Source of the DNA: Elioraea sp. Yellowstone
GTDB taxonomy: Bacteria > Pseudomonadota > Alphaproteobacteria > Acetobacterales > Acetobacteraceae
NCBI RefSeq assembly: GCF_006704265.1
Contig: NZ_VIKA01000008.1
Location: forward strand, 1 to 49,023
Length of the DNA stretch: 49,023 nucleotides
Direction: 5' to 3'
Shown: positions 16,346 through 23,865 of the stretch, in pieces
Layout: each line of letters opens with the position of its first letter
Numbering within the stretch: position 1 is the stretch's first letter
Position numbers and translations under genes: made by a program
The notes under the pieces: model-generated
Seen by the model: only the letters and a program-made list of their open reading frames with translations
What the model was told of the DNA's origin: nothing
The model's database searches: none

Positions 16346-17772
16346 CAGCCCCTCCCGTACACGTCCTCGATCCGGACGATGTCATCCTCGCCGAGATAGG
16401 GCCCCGACTGCACCTCGATCAGTGCGAGCGGTATCCTGCCGGGGTTCTCCAGCCGGTGCACGCAGCCGAGCGGCAGATAGACGCTCTCGTTCTCGCGCAC
16501 GAGCAGCGTCTCCGCATCGCGCGTCACCAGTGCGGTGCCGTTCACCACCACCCAGTGCTCGGCGCGATGGAAGTGCTTCTGCAACGAGAGCCGCCCGCCT
16601 GGACGCACGACGATGCGCTTCACCTGGAACCGGTCGCCGGTGATCAGCCCTTCGTAGAAGCCCCAGGGGCGGTACATGCGGCGATGCTCGGTCGCCTCCT
16701 TGCGCTTCGCCGCCTTCAGCCGATCGACGATGCGCTTCACGTCCTGGGCGCGACTGCGTGGCATCGCCAGCACGGCATCCTCGTCGGCGACAACCACTGC
16801 GTCCGCGAGGCCGAGCACGGCGACAAGCGGCCCGGTGCTGCGGACGTAGCAGTTGCGCGCCTCCTCGAGCAGCACGTCACCGCTCGCGACATTGCCCGAG
16901 GCGTCGCGCGTACCGAGTTCCCACAGCGCGGCCCAGGAGCCGACATCGGACCAGCCGATCGATGCAGGAACGACGGCGGCACGGTCGGTCCTTTCCGCCA
17001 CGGCGTAGTCGAGGCTGATCGAGGGGCTGTCCTTGAACGCGGCGCCGAGGCGGATGAAGTCGAGATCGGTGGTCCGCGTCGCGACCGAGCGGCGCACCGC
17101 CGCCAGCACGTCCGGCGCGTGGCGTTCCAGTTCGCCGATCAGGGTGGCGGCCGTGAACAGGAACATGCCGCTGTTCCAGAGATGCCTCCCGCCCGCGAGA
17201 TACCGCGCGGCGGTCGCCGCATCGGGCTTCTCGACGAAGCGGGCGACCGCGAAGGCCCCCTCGATGCCGGCGAGCGGCAGGCCGCGCTCGATGTAGCCGT
17301 AGCCCGTCTCGGGCGCGGTCGGCGTCATGCCGAAGGTGACGATGCGGCCGTCGCGTGCGGCCGCCGCACCGATCGCGATCGCGCGATGCAGCGCGGTCAC
17401 ATCCGCCACCGCGGCGTCCGCGGGCATCATCCAGAGCGGTGTCGCCGGGTCCTCCTCCGCCAGCAGCACCGCGGCGGCCGCGATCGCGGGGGCGCTATTG
17501 CGGCCGGCCGGCTCAAGCACGATGCGCGCCTCCTCCACGCCCGCCTCGCGCAGCTGCTCGGCGATGATGAAGCGGTGCGCCTCGTTGCAGACGATGACCG
17601 GCGGGGCGAAGCCGGCGGCGGCCGGAGCGCGCAGCGCCGTCTCGACGATCATCGGCCGGTCGGAGACCAGCGGCAGAAGCTGCTTCGGATAGCTCTCGCG
17701 GCTCGCAGGCCAGAGCCTGGTGCCGGAGCCGCCCGAGAGGATGACCGGAACGATGCGGGGAAGGTCGGGCAT
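16345..17772 (-). CDS. manC: Mannose-1-phosphate guanylyltransferase / mannose-6-phosphate isomerase
   Basis: A 475-residue bifunctional type II enzyme (ManC/AlgA/XanB group). The N-terminal nucleotidyltransferase has PVILSGGSGTRLWPASRES and YPKQLLPL, then EPAGRNSAPAIAAAA, FVEKPD and WNSGMFLF. The C-terminal cupin isomerase part has RPWGFYEGL, VKRIVVRPGGRLSLQKH and HWVVVNGTA. It makes GDP-mannose for surface polysaccharide. ATG 17772 is chosen; GTG 17781 would add three residues. It follows the TRAP large permease by 42 bases on the same strand, an unusual neighbour. Confidence 0.93.
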   Translation of the reverse strand: MPDLPRIVPVILSGGSGTRLWPASRESYPKQLLPLVSDRPMIVETALRAPAAAGFAPPVIVCNEAHRFIIAEQLREAGVEEARIVLEPAGRNSAPAIAAAAVLLAEEDPATPLWMMPADAAVADVTALHRAIAIGAAAARDGRIVTFGMTPTAPETGYGYIERGLPLAGIEGAFAVARFVEKPDAATAARYLAGGRHLWNSGMFLFTAATLIGELERHAPDVLAAVRRSVATRTTDLDFIRLGAAFKDSPSISLDYAVAERTDRAAVVPASIGWSDVGSWAALWELGTRDASGNVASGDVLLEEARNCYVRSTGPLVAVLGLADAVVVADEDAVLAMPRSRAQDVKRIVDRLKAAKRKEATEHRRMYRPWGFYEGLITGDRFQVKRIVVRPGGRLSLQKHFHRAEHWVVVNGTALVTRDAETLLVRENESVYLPLGCVHRLENPGRIPLALIEVQSGPYLGEDDIVRIEDVYGRG

Positions 17773-17814
17773 GGGGCGCACCGGGACGAGGGTAGGGGCT
17801 CCGATATAGCCCGC

Positions 17815-19116
17815 TCAGCCGGCCGGGAACACCTCGGGGAAGGCGAGGCGCGGCAGGAACAGCACGATCTCCGGCACCGCGATCAGCAGCAGCACGACCA
17901 GCAGGCACACCCCGATGATCGGCAGGGCGTGGCGGAAGGCGTGCAGCTCCTGCACCTCCGCGATCTGGGCGGCGATCAGCAGGCAGATGGAGAGGGGCGG
18001 GGTCAGAAGCCCGATCGCCAGCACGATCACCGCGATCACCCCGACCTGGATCGGATGCGCTCCGGCCGCATCGCCGACCGCCTGGATCACCGGCAGGAAG
18101 ATCAGCACCGCCGGGATCGGATTGAGGGGGATGCCGATCACGATCAGGAACGCGACCAGCAGCAGCATCAGCCCCCAGTAGCTGTCGGTGATGCCGAGCA
18201 GGAAGGAGGCGACGGCCGGACCCGCGCCGAGATAGGCCACCAGCCAGCCGTAGATTCCCGAAGCGCCGACGATGAACATCGGGACCGCGAAGGCCACCGC
18301 GCTCTCGCCCAGGATCGCGGGGATGTCGCGCAGGCGGATCGCGCCATAGGCGCCGACCGCCAGCAGTCCCGCCCAGAACACGGCGATGATCGCGGCCTCG
18401 GTCGGCGTGACGAACCCCCCGGTGACGCCGCCCAGCACCAGCGCGGGGATGAACAGCACCGGCAGGCCGCGCACCACCGCCTCGCCGCGCTCGCGGAGCC
18501 GCATGGGCGCCCCCCGCGGCCAGTCGTTGCGCACCGCCAGCAGGTGATTGTAGCCCATCTGGGCCAACCCGATCGCCACCCCCGGCACGATCCCCGCGAC
18601 CAGGAGCGCGCCGACGCTCACCTGCCCGACCGCGCCGTAGATGATCATGACGATGGACGGCGGAATGACGATGCCAAGGATCGAGCTGCAGGCCGTGATC
18701 GCCGCGGCATAGCCGGCCGGATACCCGGCCTTCTTCATCGCCGGGATCAGGATCGCGCCGATCGACACGACGTCGGAGACGGCAGACCCGGAGATCGCGC
18801 CGAATCCCATCGATGCGGCCACATTGGCGTGGCCCAGCGCGCCGCGCAGCCGGCCGATCACGGCGTTGGCGACCGCGAGCAGCCGGTCGGTGATCCCCCC
18901 GGCCTCGACGATCCGCCCGAGCAGCAGGAACAGCGGCACGGCCAGCAGCGGGAAGTTGTCGATGCCCTGGAGCACCTGGTTGGCGAGGGTCTCCAGGGGC
19001 AGGTCGAGCTGGAGCAGCACCGCGAGCGAGGTCAGCAGCAGCGCGAAGCCGATCTCGAGGCGCAGGAAGACGAGCAGGAAGAACAGCCAGATCAGGACCG
19101 CGAGCGGCGTGAACAC
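17815..19116 (-). CDS. dctM: TRAP transporter large permease, DctM type
   Basis: A 433-residue integral membrane protein with about 12 hydrophobic segments, full length for DctM. Recognisable segments are FPLLAVPLFLLLGRIVEAGG, GFGAISGSAVSDVVSIGAI, GIVIPPSIVMIIYGA and VTGGFVTPTEAAIIAVFW. It forms the Na+-driven translocation channel with the small permease encoded next (19120). The three TRAP genes and the DapA-family aldolase share one transcript, so the imported compound is probably the substrate or a precursor of the aldolase substrate. Confidence 0.93.
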   Translation of the reverse strand: MFTPLAVLIWLFFLLVFLRLEIGFALLLTSLAVLLQLDLPLETLANQVLQGIDNFPLLAVPLFLLLGRIVEAGGITDRLLAVANAVIGRLRGALGHANVAASMGFGAISGSAVSDVVSIGAILIPAMKKAGYPAGYAAAITACSSILGIVIPPSIVMIIYGAVGQVSVGALLVAGIVPGVAIGLAQMGYNHLLAVRNDWPRGAPMRLRERGEAVVRGLPVLFIPALVLGGVTGGFVTPTEAAIIAVFWAGLLAVGAYGAIRLRDIPAILGESAVAFAVPMFIVGASGIYGWLVAYLGAGPAVASFLLGITDSYWGLMLLLVAFLIVIGIPLNPIPAVLIFLPVIQAVGDAAGAHPIQVGVIAVIVLAIGLLTPPLSICLLIAAQIAEVQELHAFRHALPIIGVCLLVVLLLIAVPEIVLFLPRLAFPEVFPAG

Positions 19117-19119
19117 GGC

Positions 19120-19581
19120 TCAGCTTGCGAAGGCGGCGCGAAGCGCGGCGATGTCCCGCGCGAGCACTTCGGCCAGGAACAGCAGCATCAGCGCCGCCCC
19201 CACCGGCATCGCGGCCATCTGCCACGCTTCGGCGATGCCGAGCGTCTCGAGGTCGCGGAACAGGCCGATCTCGGTGAAGCCGATTCCGCCCCAGAGCAGC
19301 ACAACTGCCGCAATGCCGATTCCGGCGTCGCCGAACAGCTTGAGGCAGGCCCGGCCGCGCGGCATCGACGGCGGCAGCACCTCGCAGACGTAATGGGCTG
19401 ACCGGCGGACCGCGACGGCCGATCCCAGGAAGACGCACCAGGTGAACAGGAACAGCGCCGCTTCCTGCGTCCAGATCGCCGGCACGCGCAGCGCCTCGCG
19501 GCCGCCCACCTGCCAGGCGATGGTGGCGATCAGGGCCGCGAACAGCAGCCCGAGCAGGCGCACCAGCGCCCGCTCCAGCAC
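19120..19581 (-). CDS. dctQ: TRAP transporter small permease, DctQ type
   Basis: A protein of about 153 residues with four hydrophobic helices (LLGLLFAALIATIAWQVGG, TQEAALFLFTWCVFLGSAVA, then two more) and the DctQ hallmark of a Trp/Thr-Gln-Glu loop followed by an Arg-rich turn (VRRSAHYVCEV). The first usable start is GTG 19581; no ATG lies between the DctP stop and the first helix. It joins DctM in the membrane. The gap to dctM is three bases. Confidence 0.85.
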   Translation of the reverse strand: MLERALVRLLGLLFAALIATIAWQVGGREALRVPAIWTQEAALFLFTWCVFLGSAVAVRRSAHYVCEVLPPSMPRGRACLKLFGDAGIGIAAVVLLWGGIGFTEIGLFRDLETLGIAEAWQMAAMPVGAALMLLFLAEVLARDIAALRAAFAS

Positions 19582-19610
19582 GGCATTGACGGCGACGAGA
19601 AGCTGCAGCG

Positions 19611-20615
19611 TCAGGCCGTACGCACGGCGGCGCGCACCATCTCGAGCAGGTCGCGCGCGTTGTAGCTCTGCGCGAGCTCGTCCTGCAGCGGCGCGAGCGT
19701 GCGCGCGAAGGCGGCGCGGTCGGGTTCGTGCACGGTGATGCGCCCGGCGAACTCCGTGCGCGCGCGCCGCACCACCGCCTCGTCCGCCTCGATGCCGGTC
19801 CGGGTGCCGACCTCCATCGCCTCGGCGGCCACCGCCCGAAGGGTGGCGCGATGCGGTTCGGGAATCCTCGCCAGGCTGCGCGCCGACATCGTGAAATGGC
19901 CGACCTGGACCTCGTGCATGGTGAGCGACAGGTGCGGCGCGACCTCGTAGAAGCGCTCGGCGATGTAGCCGGAGAGGCTGCTTTCGAGCGCCTGCGCGAC
20001 CCCGGTCTGGATCGAGGTGTAGACCTCGGCCCAGTTGATCGTCACGGGCAAGGTGCCGAGCGCCTGCCACTGCCGCGCGACCGCTGGCGAGGGGGGCACG
20101 CGCATCTTCAGCCCCTTGAGGTCGTCGAGCGTGCGCACCGGCTTCACCGCCGAGAGGTTGCGCGTGCCGCCCATCATGAAGCCGAGCAGCACAAGTCCGG
20201 TGCGCCGCTCCTCGTACAGCGCCTGGATGCGGGCGGCGATCGGACCGTCGGCGCGCATGGCCCGGCGGAACGCTTCGTAGTCCGGGATGAGGTAGGCGAG
20301 CGAGAAGACGTTGTACTGCGGCACCTGGGCAGCCGCGTTGTTGGTGGTCGAGATCATCAGATCGATGGTGCCGAGCCGCATCTCATCCAGCACCGCCCGG
20401 TCCGGGCCAAGCTGGGCCGAGGGGAACAGCGTCGAGCGCACCGCACCATTGGTGCGCCTGGCGATCTCCTCGCCGAACCAGTCGGCCGCCGCGTTGTAGG
20501 GATGCGGTGAGGTGACGAGCGTGTGCAGGCGCAGGCTCACCGCATCCTGCGCGCGGGCGACGAAGGGTGTCGCGAGCAGGGAGGATCCGGCGAGAAGCAT
20601 GCGGCGCTTGATCAT
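19611..20615 (-). CDS. dctP: TRAP transporter substrate-binding protein, DctP type
   Basis: A 334-residue periplasmic binding protein. The N-terminus MIKRRMLLAGSSLLATPFVA ends in ARAQDA, a twin-basic signal peptide cleavable after ARA. DctP-family segments include DWFGEEIARRTNGAV, LFPSAQLGPDRAVLDEMRLG, DLKGLKMRVPPSP and NWAEVYTSIQTGVAQALE. The conserved Arg of KMRV normally salt-bridges the substrate carboxylate, so an organic acid is likely. It starts five bases after the aldolase stop. Confidence 0.93.
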   Translation of the reverse strand: MIKRRMLLAGSSLLATPFVARAQDAVSLRLHTLVTSPHPYNAAADWFGEEIARRTNGAVRSTLFPSAQLGPDRAVLDEMRLGTIDLMISTTNNAAAQVPQYNVFSLAYLIPDYEAFRRAMRADGPIAARIQALYEERRTGLVLLGFMMGGTRNLSAVKPVRTLDDLKGLKMRVPPSPAVARQWQALGTLPVTINWAEVYTSIQTGVAQALESSLSGYIAERFYEVAPHLSLTMHEVQVGHFTMSARSLARIPEPHRATLRAVAAEAMEVGTRTGIEADEAVVRRARTEFAGRITVHEPDRAAFARTLAPLQDELAQSYNARDLLEMVRAAVRTA

Positions 20616-20620
20616 CGTCG

Positions 20621-21565
20621 TCACTCCGCAGCGAGAGGAAGCGTGCCGGGCAGTCGCCAGCCGTACTGCGCATCGAGCCCGAGCGCGCGCACGATCTCGA
20701 TGCCCTTGGCGAGGTGGGCAGGGTCGAGGCCGCGCAGCGGCCGGCGCAGATCGCCGGCCGGCAGGCCGACTGCCTTCATCAGCGACTTCACCGCGACCGG
20801 GTTGATCGCCGAATAGGTGAAGTGCAGCAAGGGCAGGAGGCGCAGATAGCTCTCGCGGAAGACCGCGCTCTGCTCCGGCGCGCGCCACGGCGTGGAGAGC
20901 CGCGCCATGCCGGCCGGGTCGATGTTGCCGGTCATGTTCGCCGTGCCGTGGCCGCCCAGCGCCATTGTCGGCACGACCAGGCCGAGATTGGGGCTGTCGC
21001 AGCACATCACCGTCGCATCGGGCCTGCCCGCCAGGACCTGGGCCACCTGGCCGACGCGGGTGGTGCTCTCCTTCAGGATGACGTAGTTCGGATGACGGAA
21101 CAGGCGCAGCAGCGCGTCCCAGGTCAGGTCGGTCTTCACCCGCGGCGGGTTGTTGTAGATGCCGAGCGGCAACTCGACCGCATCGGCCACCTCGGCAAAG
21201 AACGCCTCGATGTCAGCCTCGGCGGCGCAGATATACGCAGGGGCCGCGAGGATCGCGCCGTCCGCGCCGTTCGCCTTGGCGTGGCGCAGATAGCCGATCG
21301 TCGTGTCGGTGTTGTTGCCGGTGCAGCCGTAGAAGAACTTCATCCGCCCGTCGCGGAAGCGGATCGTCTGCTCGACGACCGCGCGCCGCTCCTCGGGGCT
21401 CAGCATCGAGACCTCGCCGGTCGAGCCCATGATCAGCACGGCCGAGGTGCCGTGCGTGGCCTGCCAGTCGAGCAGGGTGCGGAACGCGCCGAAATCGACC
21501 GTCCCGTCGGCGTTGAAGGGCGTGATCAGGGCGACGAAGCTGCCCTCGATGCGCATCTTGGCCAT
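20621..21565 (-). CDS. DapA/NAL-family aldolase or dehydratase
   Basis: A 314-residue class I aldolase-superfamily protein. The active-site loop is MGSTGEVSMLSPEE, the Tyr lies in GIYNNPPR, and the Schiff-base Lys in VILKESTTR. It is first in the operon with a TRAP importer, which argues for catabolism of an imported acid (a sialate, a 2-keto-3-deoxy-sugar acid, or hydroxyproline-type degradation) rather than lysine synthesis. The precise reaction is not readable. It is divergent from the selenoprotein gene across 82 bases. Confidence 0.88.
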   Translation of the reverse strand: MAKMRIEGSFVALITPFNADGTVDFGAFRTLLDWQATHGTSAVLIMGSTGEVSMLSPEERRAVVEQTIRFRDGRMKFFYGCTGNNTDTTIGYLRHAKANGADGAILAAPAYICAAEADIEAFFAEVADAVELPLGIYNNPPRVKTDLTWDALLRLFRHPNYVILKESTTRVGQVAQVLAGRPDATVMCCDSPNLGLVVPTMALGGHGTANMTGNIDPAGMARLSTPWRAPEQSAVFRESYLRLLPLLHFTYSAINPVAVKSLMKAVGLPAGDLRRPLRGLDPAHLAKGIEIVRALGLDAQYGWRLPGTLPLAAE

Positions 21566-21647
21566 GGTTGACCTCCCGCTCGCAGGACTTCAGGTTACGG
21601 GACGGGGGCAGGCCGGTCCAGGCCATGCTCCGCGACAGGAGACGCCG

Positions 21648-21863
21648 ATGAGGTACGAGATCCAGTACTGCACGTCCTGAAACTACGAGCCGCGGGCCCT
21701 CCGTGCGAGGGATCGACTGCTCGCGAAGAACCCCGGCGCGACGGTGACGCTCACCAAGTCCTCCGGCGGGGTGTTCGAGATCCTGAAGGACGGCAAGCTC
21801 GTGTGGTCGAAGAAGGCCACCGGCGCCTTCCCGACGGACCAGGAGGTGGACGCGCTGGCGTGA
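21648..21863 (+). CDS. SelW/Rdx-family selenoprotein with in-frame TGA (Sec11)
   Basis: A 71-residue protein that is complete only if TGA at 21678-21680 is read as selenocysteine. ATG 21648 has AGGAG eight bases upstream. The product begins MRYEIQYCTS-Sec-NYEPRA, giving the redox motif Cys8-x-x-Sec11 of the Rdx (SelW/SelT/SelH) family. It continues with the family's second block, GGVFEILKDGKLVWSKK and TGAFP, and ends at TGA 21861. The reading frame stays in register and conserved after the internal TGA, which would not be expected of a pseudogene with a random stop. These thioredoxin-like proteins act in thiol redox chemistry, probably with glutathione. selA at the right end of the window supplies the Sec machinery. 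Confidence 0.9.
21686..21723 (+). promoter_or_regulatory. Candidate bacterial SECIS hairpin after the Sec codon
   Basis: Directly downstream of the TGA an apical stem CCCTC (21697-21701) pairs with GAGGG (21707-21711) over the loop CGTGC. A lower stem CGAGC (21686-21690) pairs with GCTCG (21719-21723) across an internal loop. The apical loop starts 22 bases after the TGA, within the range known for bacterial SECIS elements bound by SelB. The guanine-containing loop fits, but the exact bulged-U geometry was judged only by eye. Confidence 0.6.
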
Positions 21864-21877
21864 GCGGCGCGTCCGGT

Positions 21878-21916
21878 GGCACGGCGCGGCAGGTGTGAGG
21901 CCGGCCGCGTCGTGCC
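21878..21916 (+). promoter_or_regulatory. 13-bp hairpin between the selenoprotein and M48 protease genes
   Basis: The arms 21878-21890 and 21904-21916 pair over 13 positions (GGCACG with CGTGCC, one G-T wobble, CGCGGC with GCCGCG) around a 13-base loop. It starts 14 bases after the selenoprotein stop and ends 11 bases before the protease ATG. No T-run follows (ATATAGC). It may terminate, stabilise the upstream mRNA, or restrict initiation of the downstream gene. Confidence 0.6.
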
Positions 21917-21927
21917 ATATAGCGTCC

Positions 21928-22860
21928 ATGCCTCAGTTCGTGCTCGACCGCGAGGCGATCGACCGGTTCCGGACCCGCAACCGGATCGAGACCGCGCTCA
22001 CCCTCGCCGCGCTCGGCCTGCTTGCCGGTGCGATCGGCTTCCTCGCCGCCGGCATCGAGGGGCTGGCGATGGGCGCGGTCATGGCCGTCACGGTGCTCTC
22101 TTTCGGCGCGCTGCCGGCGGATGCGGTGTTCCGGCAAGGCTTCGGCGCGGCACCGCTCTCGCCGTTCCACGCGCCAGGGTTGAACGCGCTCGTTCAGGAA
22201 CTGTCGCGCCGTGCCGCACTGCCATCGGTACCGCGGCTCTACCTGCTGCCGCAGCCCGTGCTGCAGGCGGTCGCGGCGGGCAGCACCGAGCGCCCAGGCA
22301 TCGGTGTCACCCGCGCGCTGGTCGAGACCCTGCCCGCCGGCGAGCTCGCTGCGGTACTTGCCCACGAGGTCAGCCATGTGCGCCATGGCGACCTGACGGT
22401 GATGCGCATGGCCGCCGCCGCGGCAGGAATGACGCGTGCGATGGCCCAGGCGGGGCTGCTGGTGCTGGTCCTCTGGGGGGCCGGGGCGTTCGGCGCGCAT
22501 CCGCTCTTGCCGCTGCTGCTGATGCTCGCACCGCTCGCCTCGGACCTGCTTGCCCTGTCGCTCTCGCGCACGCGCGAGTTCCTCGCCGATGCGGGGGCGG
22601 TGGAGCTCACCGGCGATCCGGCCGCGCTCGCCTCGGCGCTGCGCCGGCTGCAGGCGCTGCAGGGCGACGACTTCGAGCGGCTCGGCAGTCGTGGACCGCG
22701 CTGGCTGCGCTGGTTCCGCACCCACCCGACGATCGACGAGCGCGTCGCCGCACTCGCCGCGGCCACCCGAGTGGTGCGCCCGGCCCTGCCGGCATGGGAG
22801 GGCGTGCCCTGGACGGTCCCGCCCACGGTCCGCCGACGGCCCAACCCGTGGCGGCGGTAG
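21928..22860 (+). CDS. M48-family membrane metalloprotease, HtpX-like
   Basis: A 310-residue zinc protease. Two N-terminal hydrophobic helices (LTLAALGLLAGAIGFLAA, MGAVMAVTVLSFGAL) precede the HExxH motif in LAHEVSHVRHGD. A second membrane pair (LLVLVLWGAGAFGAHPLL) follows, then the third zinc ligand in SRTREFLADAGAVELTGDP and the HtpX-type ending HPTIDERVAAL. Expected to degrade damaged membrane proteins with its active site at the cytoplasmic face. No Shine-Dalgarno is obvious before ATG 21928. It follows the selenoprotein gene, suggesting a shared stress theme, which is inference. Confidence 0.9.
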   Translation: MPQFVLDREAIDRFRTRNRIETALTLAALGLLAGAIGFLAAGIEGLAMGAVMAVTVLSFGALPADAVFRQGFGAAPLSPFHAPGLNALVQELSRRAALPSVPRLYLLPQPVLQAVAAGSTERPGIGVTRALVETLPAGELAAVLAHEVSHVRHGDLTVMRMAAAAAGMTRAMAQAGLLVLVLWGAGAFGAHPLLPLLLMLAPLASDLLALSLSRTREFLADAGAVELTGDPAALASALRRLQALQGDDFERLGSRGPRWLRWFRTHPTIDERVAALAAATRVVRPALPAWEGVPWTVPPTVRRRPNPWRR

Positions 22861-22892
22861 GCGTCGGCCGGCCGCAGGGCTATCGTCGCGCC

Positions 22893-23078
22893 ATGACGCC
22901 GCTCTCTCCCGGCATGCGCGTGCGCAATCCGAACCGTCCGGACTGGGGCGAGGGGCAGGTCCAGTCCGTCATCGGCAGTCGCGTGACGGTGAACTTCGAG
23001 CACGCAGGCAAGCTGCTGGTGAACATCGCCGTGGTGACGCTCGAGCCGATCGAGACCGATCGCGACGTGGTGTGGTGA
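22893..23078 (+). CDS. DUF3553 small protein
   Basis: A 61-residue protein, MTPLSPGMRVRNPNRPDWG onward, with GQVQSVIGSRVTVNFEHAGK and NIAVVTLEP. This is the compact SH3-like beta-barrel seen as stand-alone DUF3553 proteins in alphaproteobacteria and as a tail of UvrD-like helicases elsewhere. Its biochemical role is not established; a nucleic-acid or protein interaction is plausible. It sits seven bases before the TauE-type permease. Confidence 0.85.
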   Translation: MTPLSPGMRVRNPNRPDWGEGQVQSVIGSRVTVNFEHAGKLLVNIAVVTLEPIETDRDVVW

Positions 23079-23085
23079 CCGCGGC

Positions 23086-23841
23086 ATGAACGAGGCCTGG
23101 TCGGCGGCCTTCGCGGCCCTGCTCGATGGGCGGCTCGCGATCGCGGCCGCCGTCACCGCTGCCGCCGGCGTGATGCGCGGCTTCGCAGGCTTCGGCACCG
23201 CGATCACTCTCGCCCCGGTGTTCAGCCTGCTCTGGACGCCCGCGGTCGGCGTGCCGACCATGCTGCTGATGGAGGCGCTGATCGGCAGCCAGCTGCTGAT
23301 CGGCTCGTGGAAGCACGTGAACCGGCGCGTCGCGTTCCCGATGGCCCTCGCCGCCTGTGCGCTCGTCCCCGCTGGGGCGTGGATCCTGTTCGCGACCGAT
23401 CCGGCGACGCTGACGCGCGCGATGGGCGCGCTGGTGCTGCTCTTCGGCGGCCTGCTCGCCTCGGGCTGGCGCTACCGCGGCGCGCGGCCGCTGCCGCTCA
23501 ACATCGCGGTCGGCGCGCTCGCCGGCGTGCTGAAGGGCTCGACCGGAATGAGCGGCCCGCCGGTGATCCTGTACCTGCTCGCCGGCACCGAGGCGGCGCG
23601 CGAGCACCGCGCCAACCTGATCCTGTTCTTCGCCGTGCTCGGTCTCGTTGCCCTGCTGCCGCCCCTGCTCGCCGGGCTGTTCACCATCGAGGTGCTGGTG
23701 AAGGTGGCCGTGCTGACGCCGTGGCTGCTCCTGTTCGTCCGCATCGGCGCCGCCCTGTTCGGCCGGATCGGCGAGCGGAGCTTCCGCCGCGTCGCCTACG
23801 CGCTGCTGCTGGTGGTCGGTCTGGCGGCGCTCCTGGCATGA
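23086..23841 (+). CDS. TauE/SafE-family membrane permease
   Basis: A 251-residue protein with about eight hydrophobic helices. It shows the two related halves of the family: the N-terminal AAGVMRGFAGFGTAITLAPV and the C-terminal ALAGVLKGSTGMSGPPVILY, where the 'GxSGPP' loop is diagnostic. Members export sulfite, sulfoacetate or other organosulfur anions, but many have no known substrate and none can be assigned here. It converges with the NIPSNAP gene. Confidence 0.88.
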   Translation: MNEAWSAAFAALLDGRLAIAAAVTAAAGVMRGFAGFGTAITLAPVFSLLWTPAVGVPTMLLMEALIGSQLLIGSWKHVNRRVAFPMALAACALVPAGAWILFATDPATLTRAMGALVLLFGGLLASGWRYRGARPLPLNIAVGALAGVLKGSTGMSGPPVILYLLAGTEAAREHRANLILFFAVLGLVALLPPLLAGLFTIEVLVKVAVLTPWLLLFVRIGAALFGRIGERSFRRVAYALLLVVGLAALLA

Positions 23842-23865
23842 GCCGGTGATCCTCCGCCATTCACG

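Noticed and set aside
16456-19401. A very long plus-strand open frame of 981 codons opposite manC and the TRAP permease
   Set aside because: It is antisense to two clearly conserved proteins, has His/Arg/Gln-rich composition typical of high-GC shadow frames and shows no family motif.
21751-22725. A minus-strand open frame overlapping the selenoprotein and protease genes
   Set aside because: Antisense to the conserved HExxH protease, with compositional bias and no recognisable domain.
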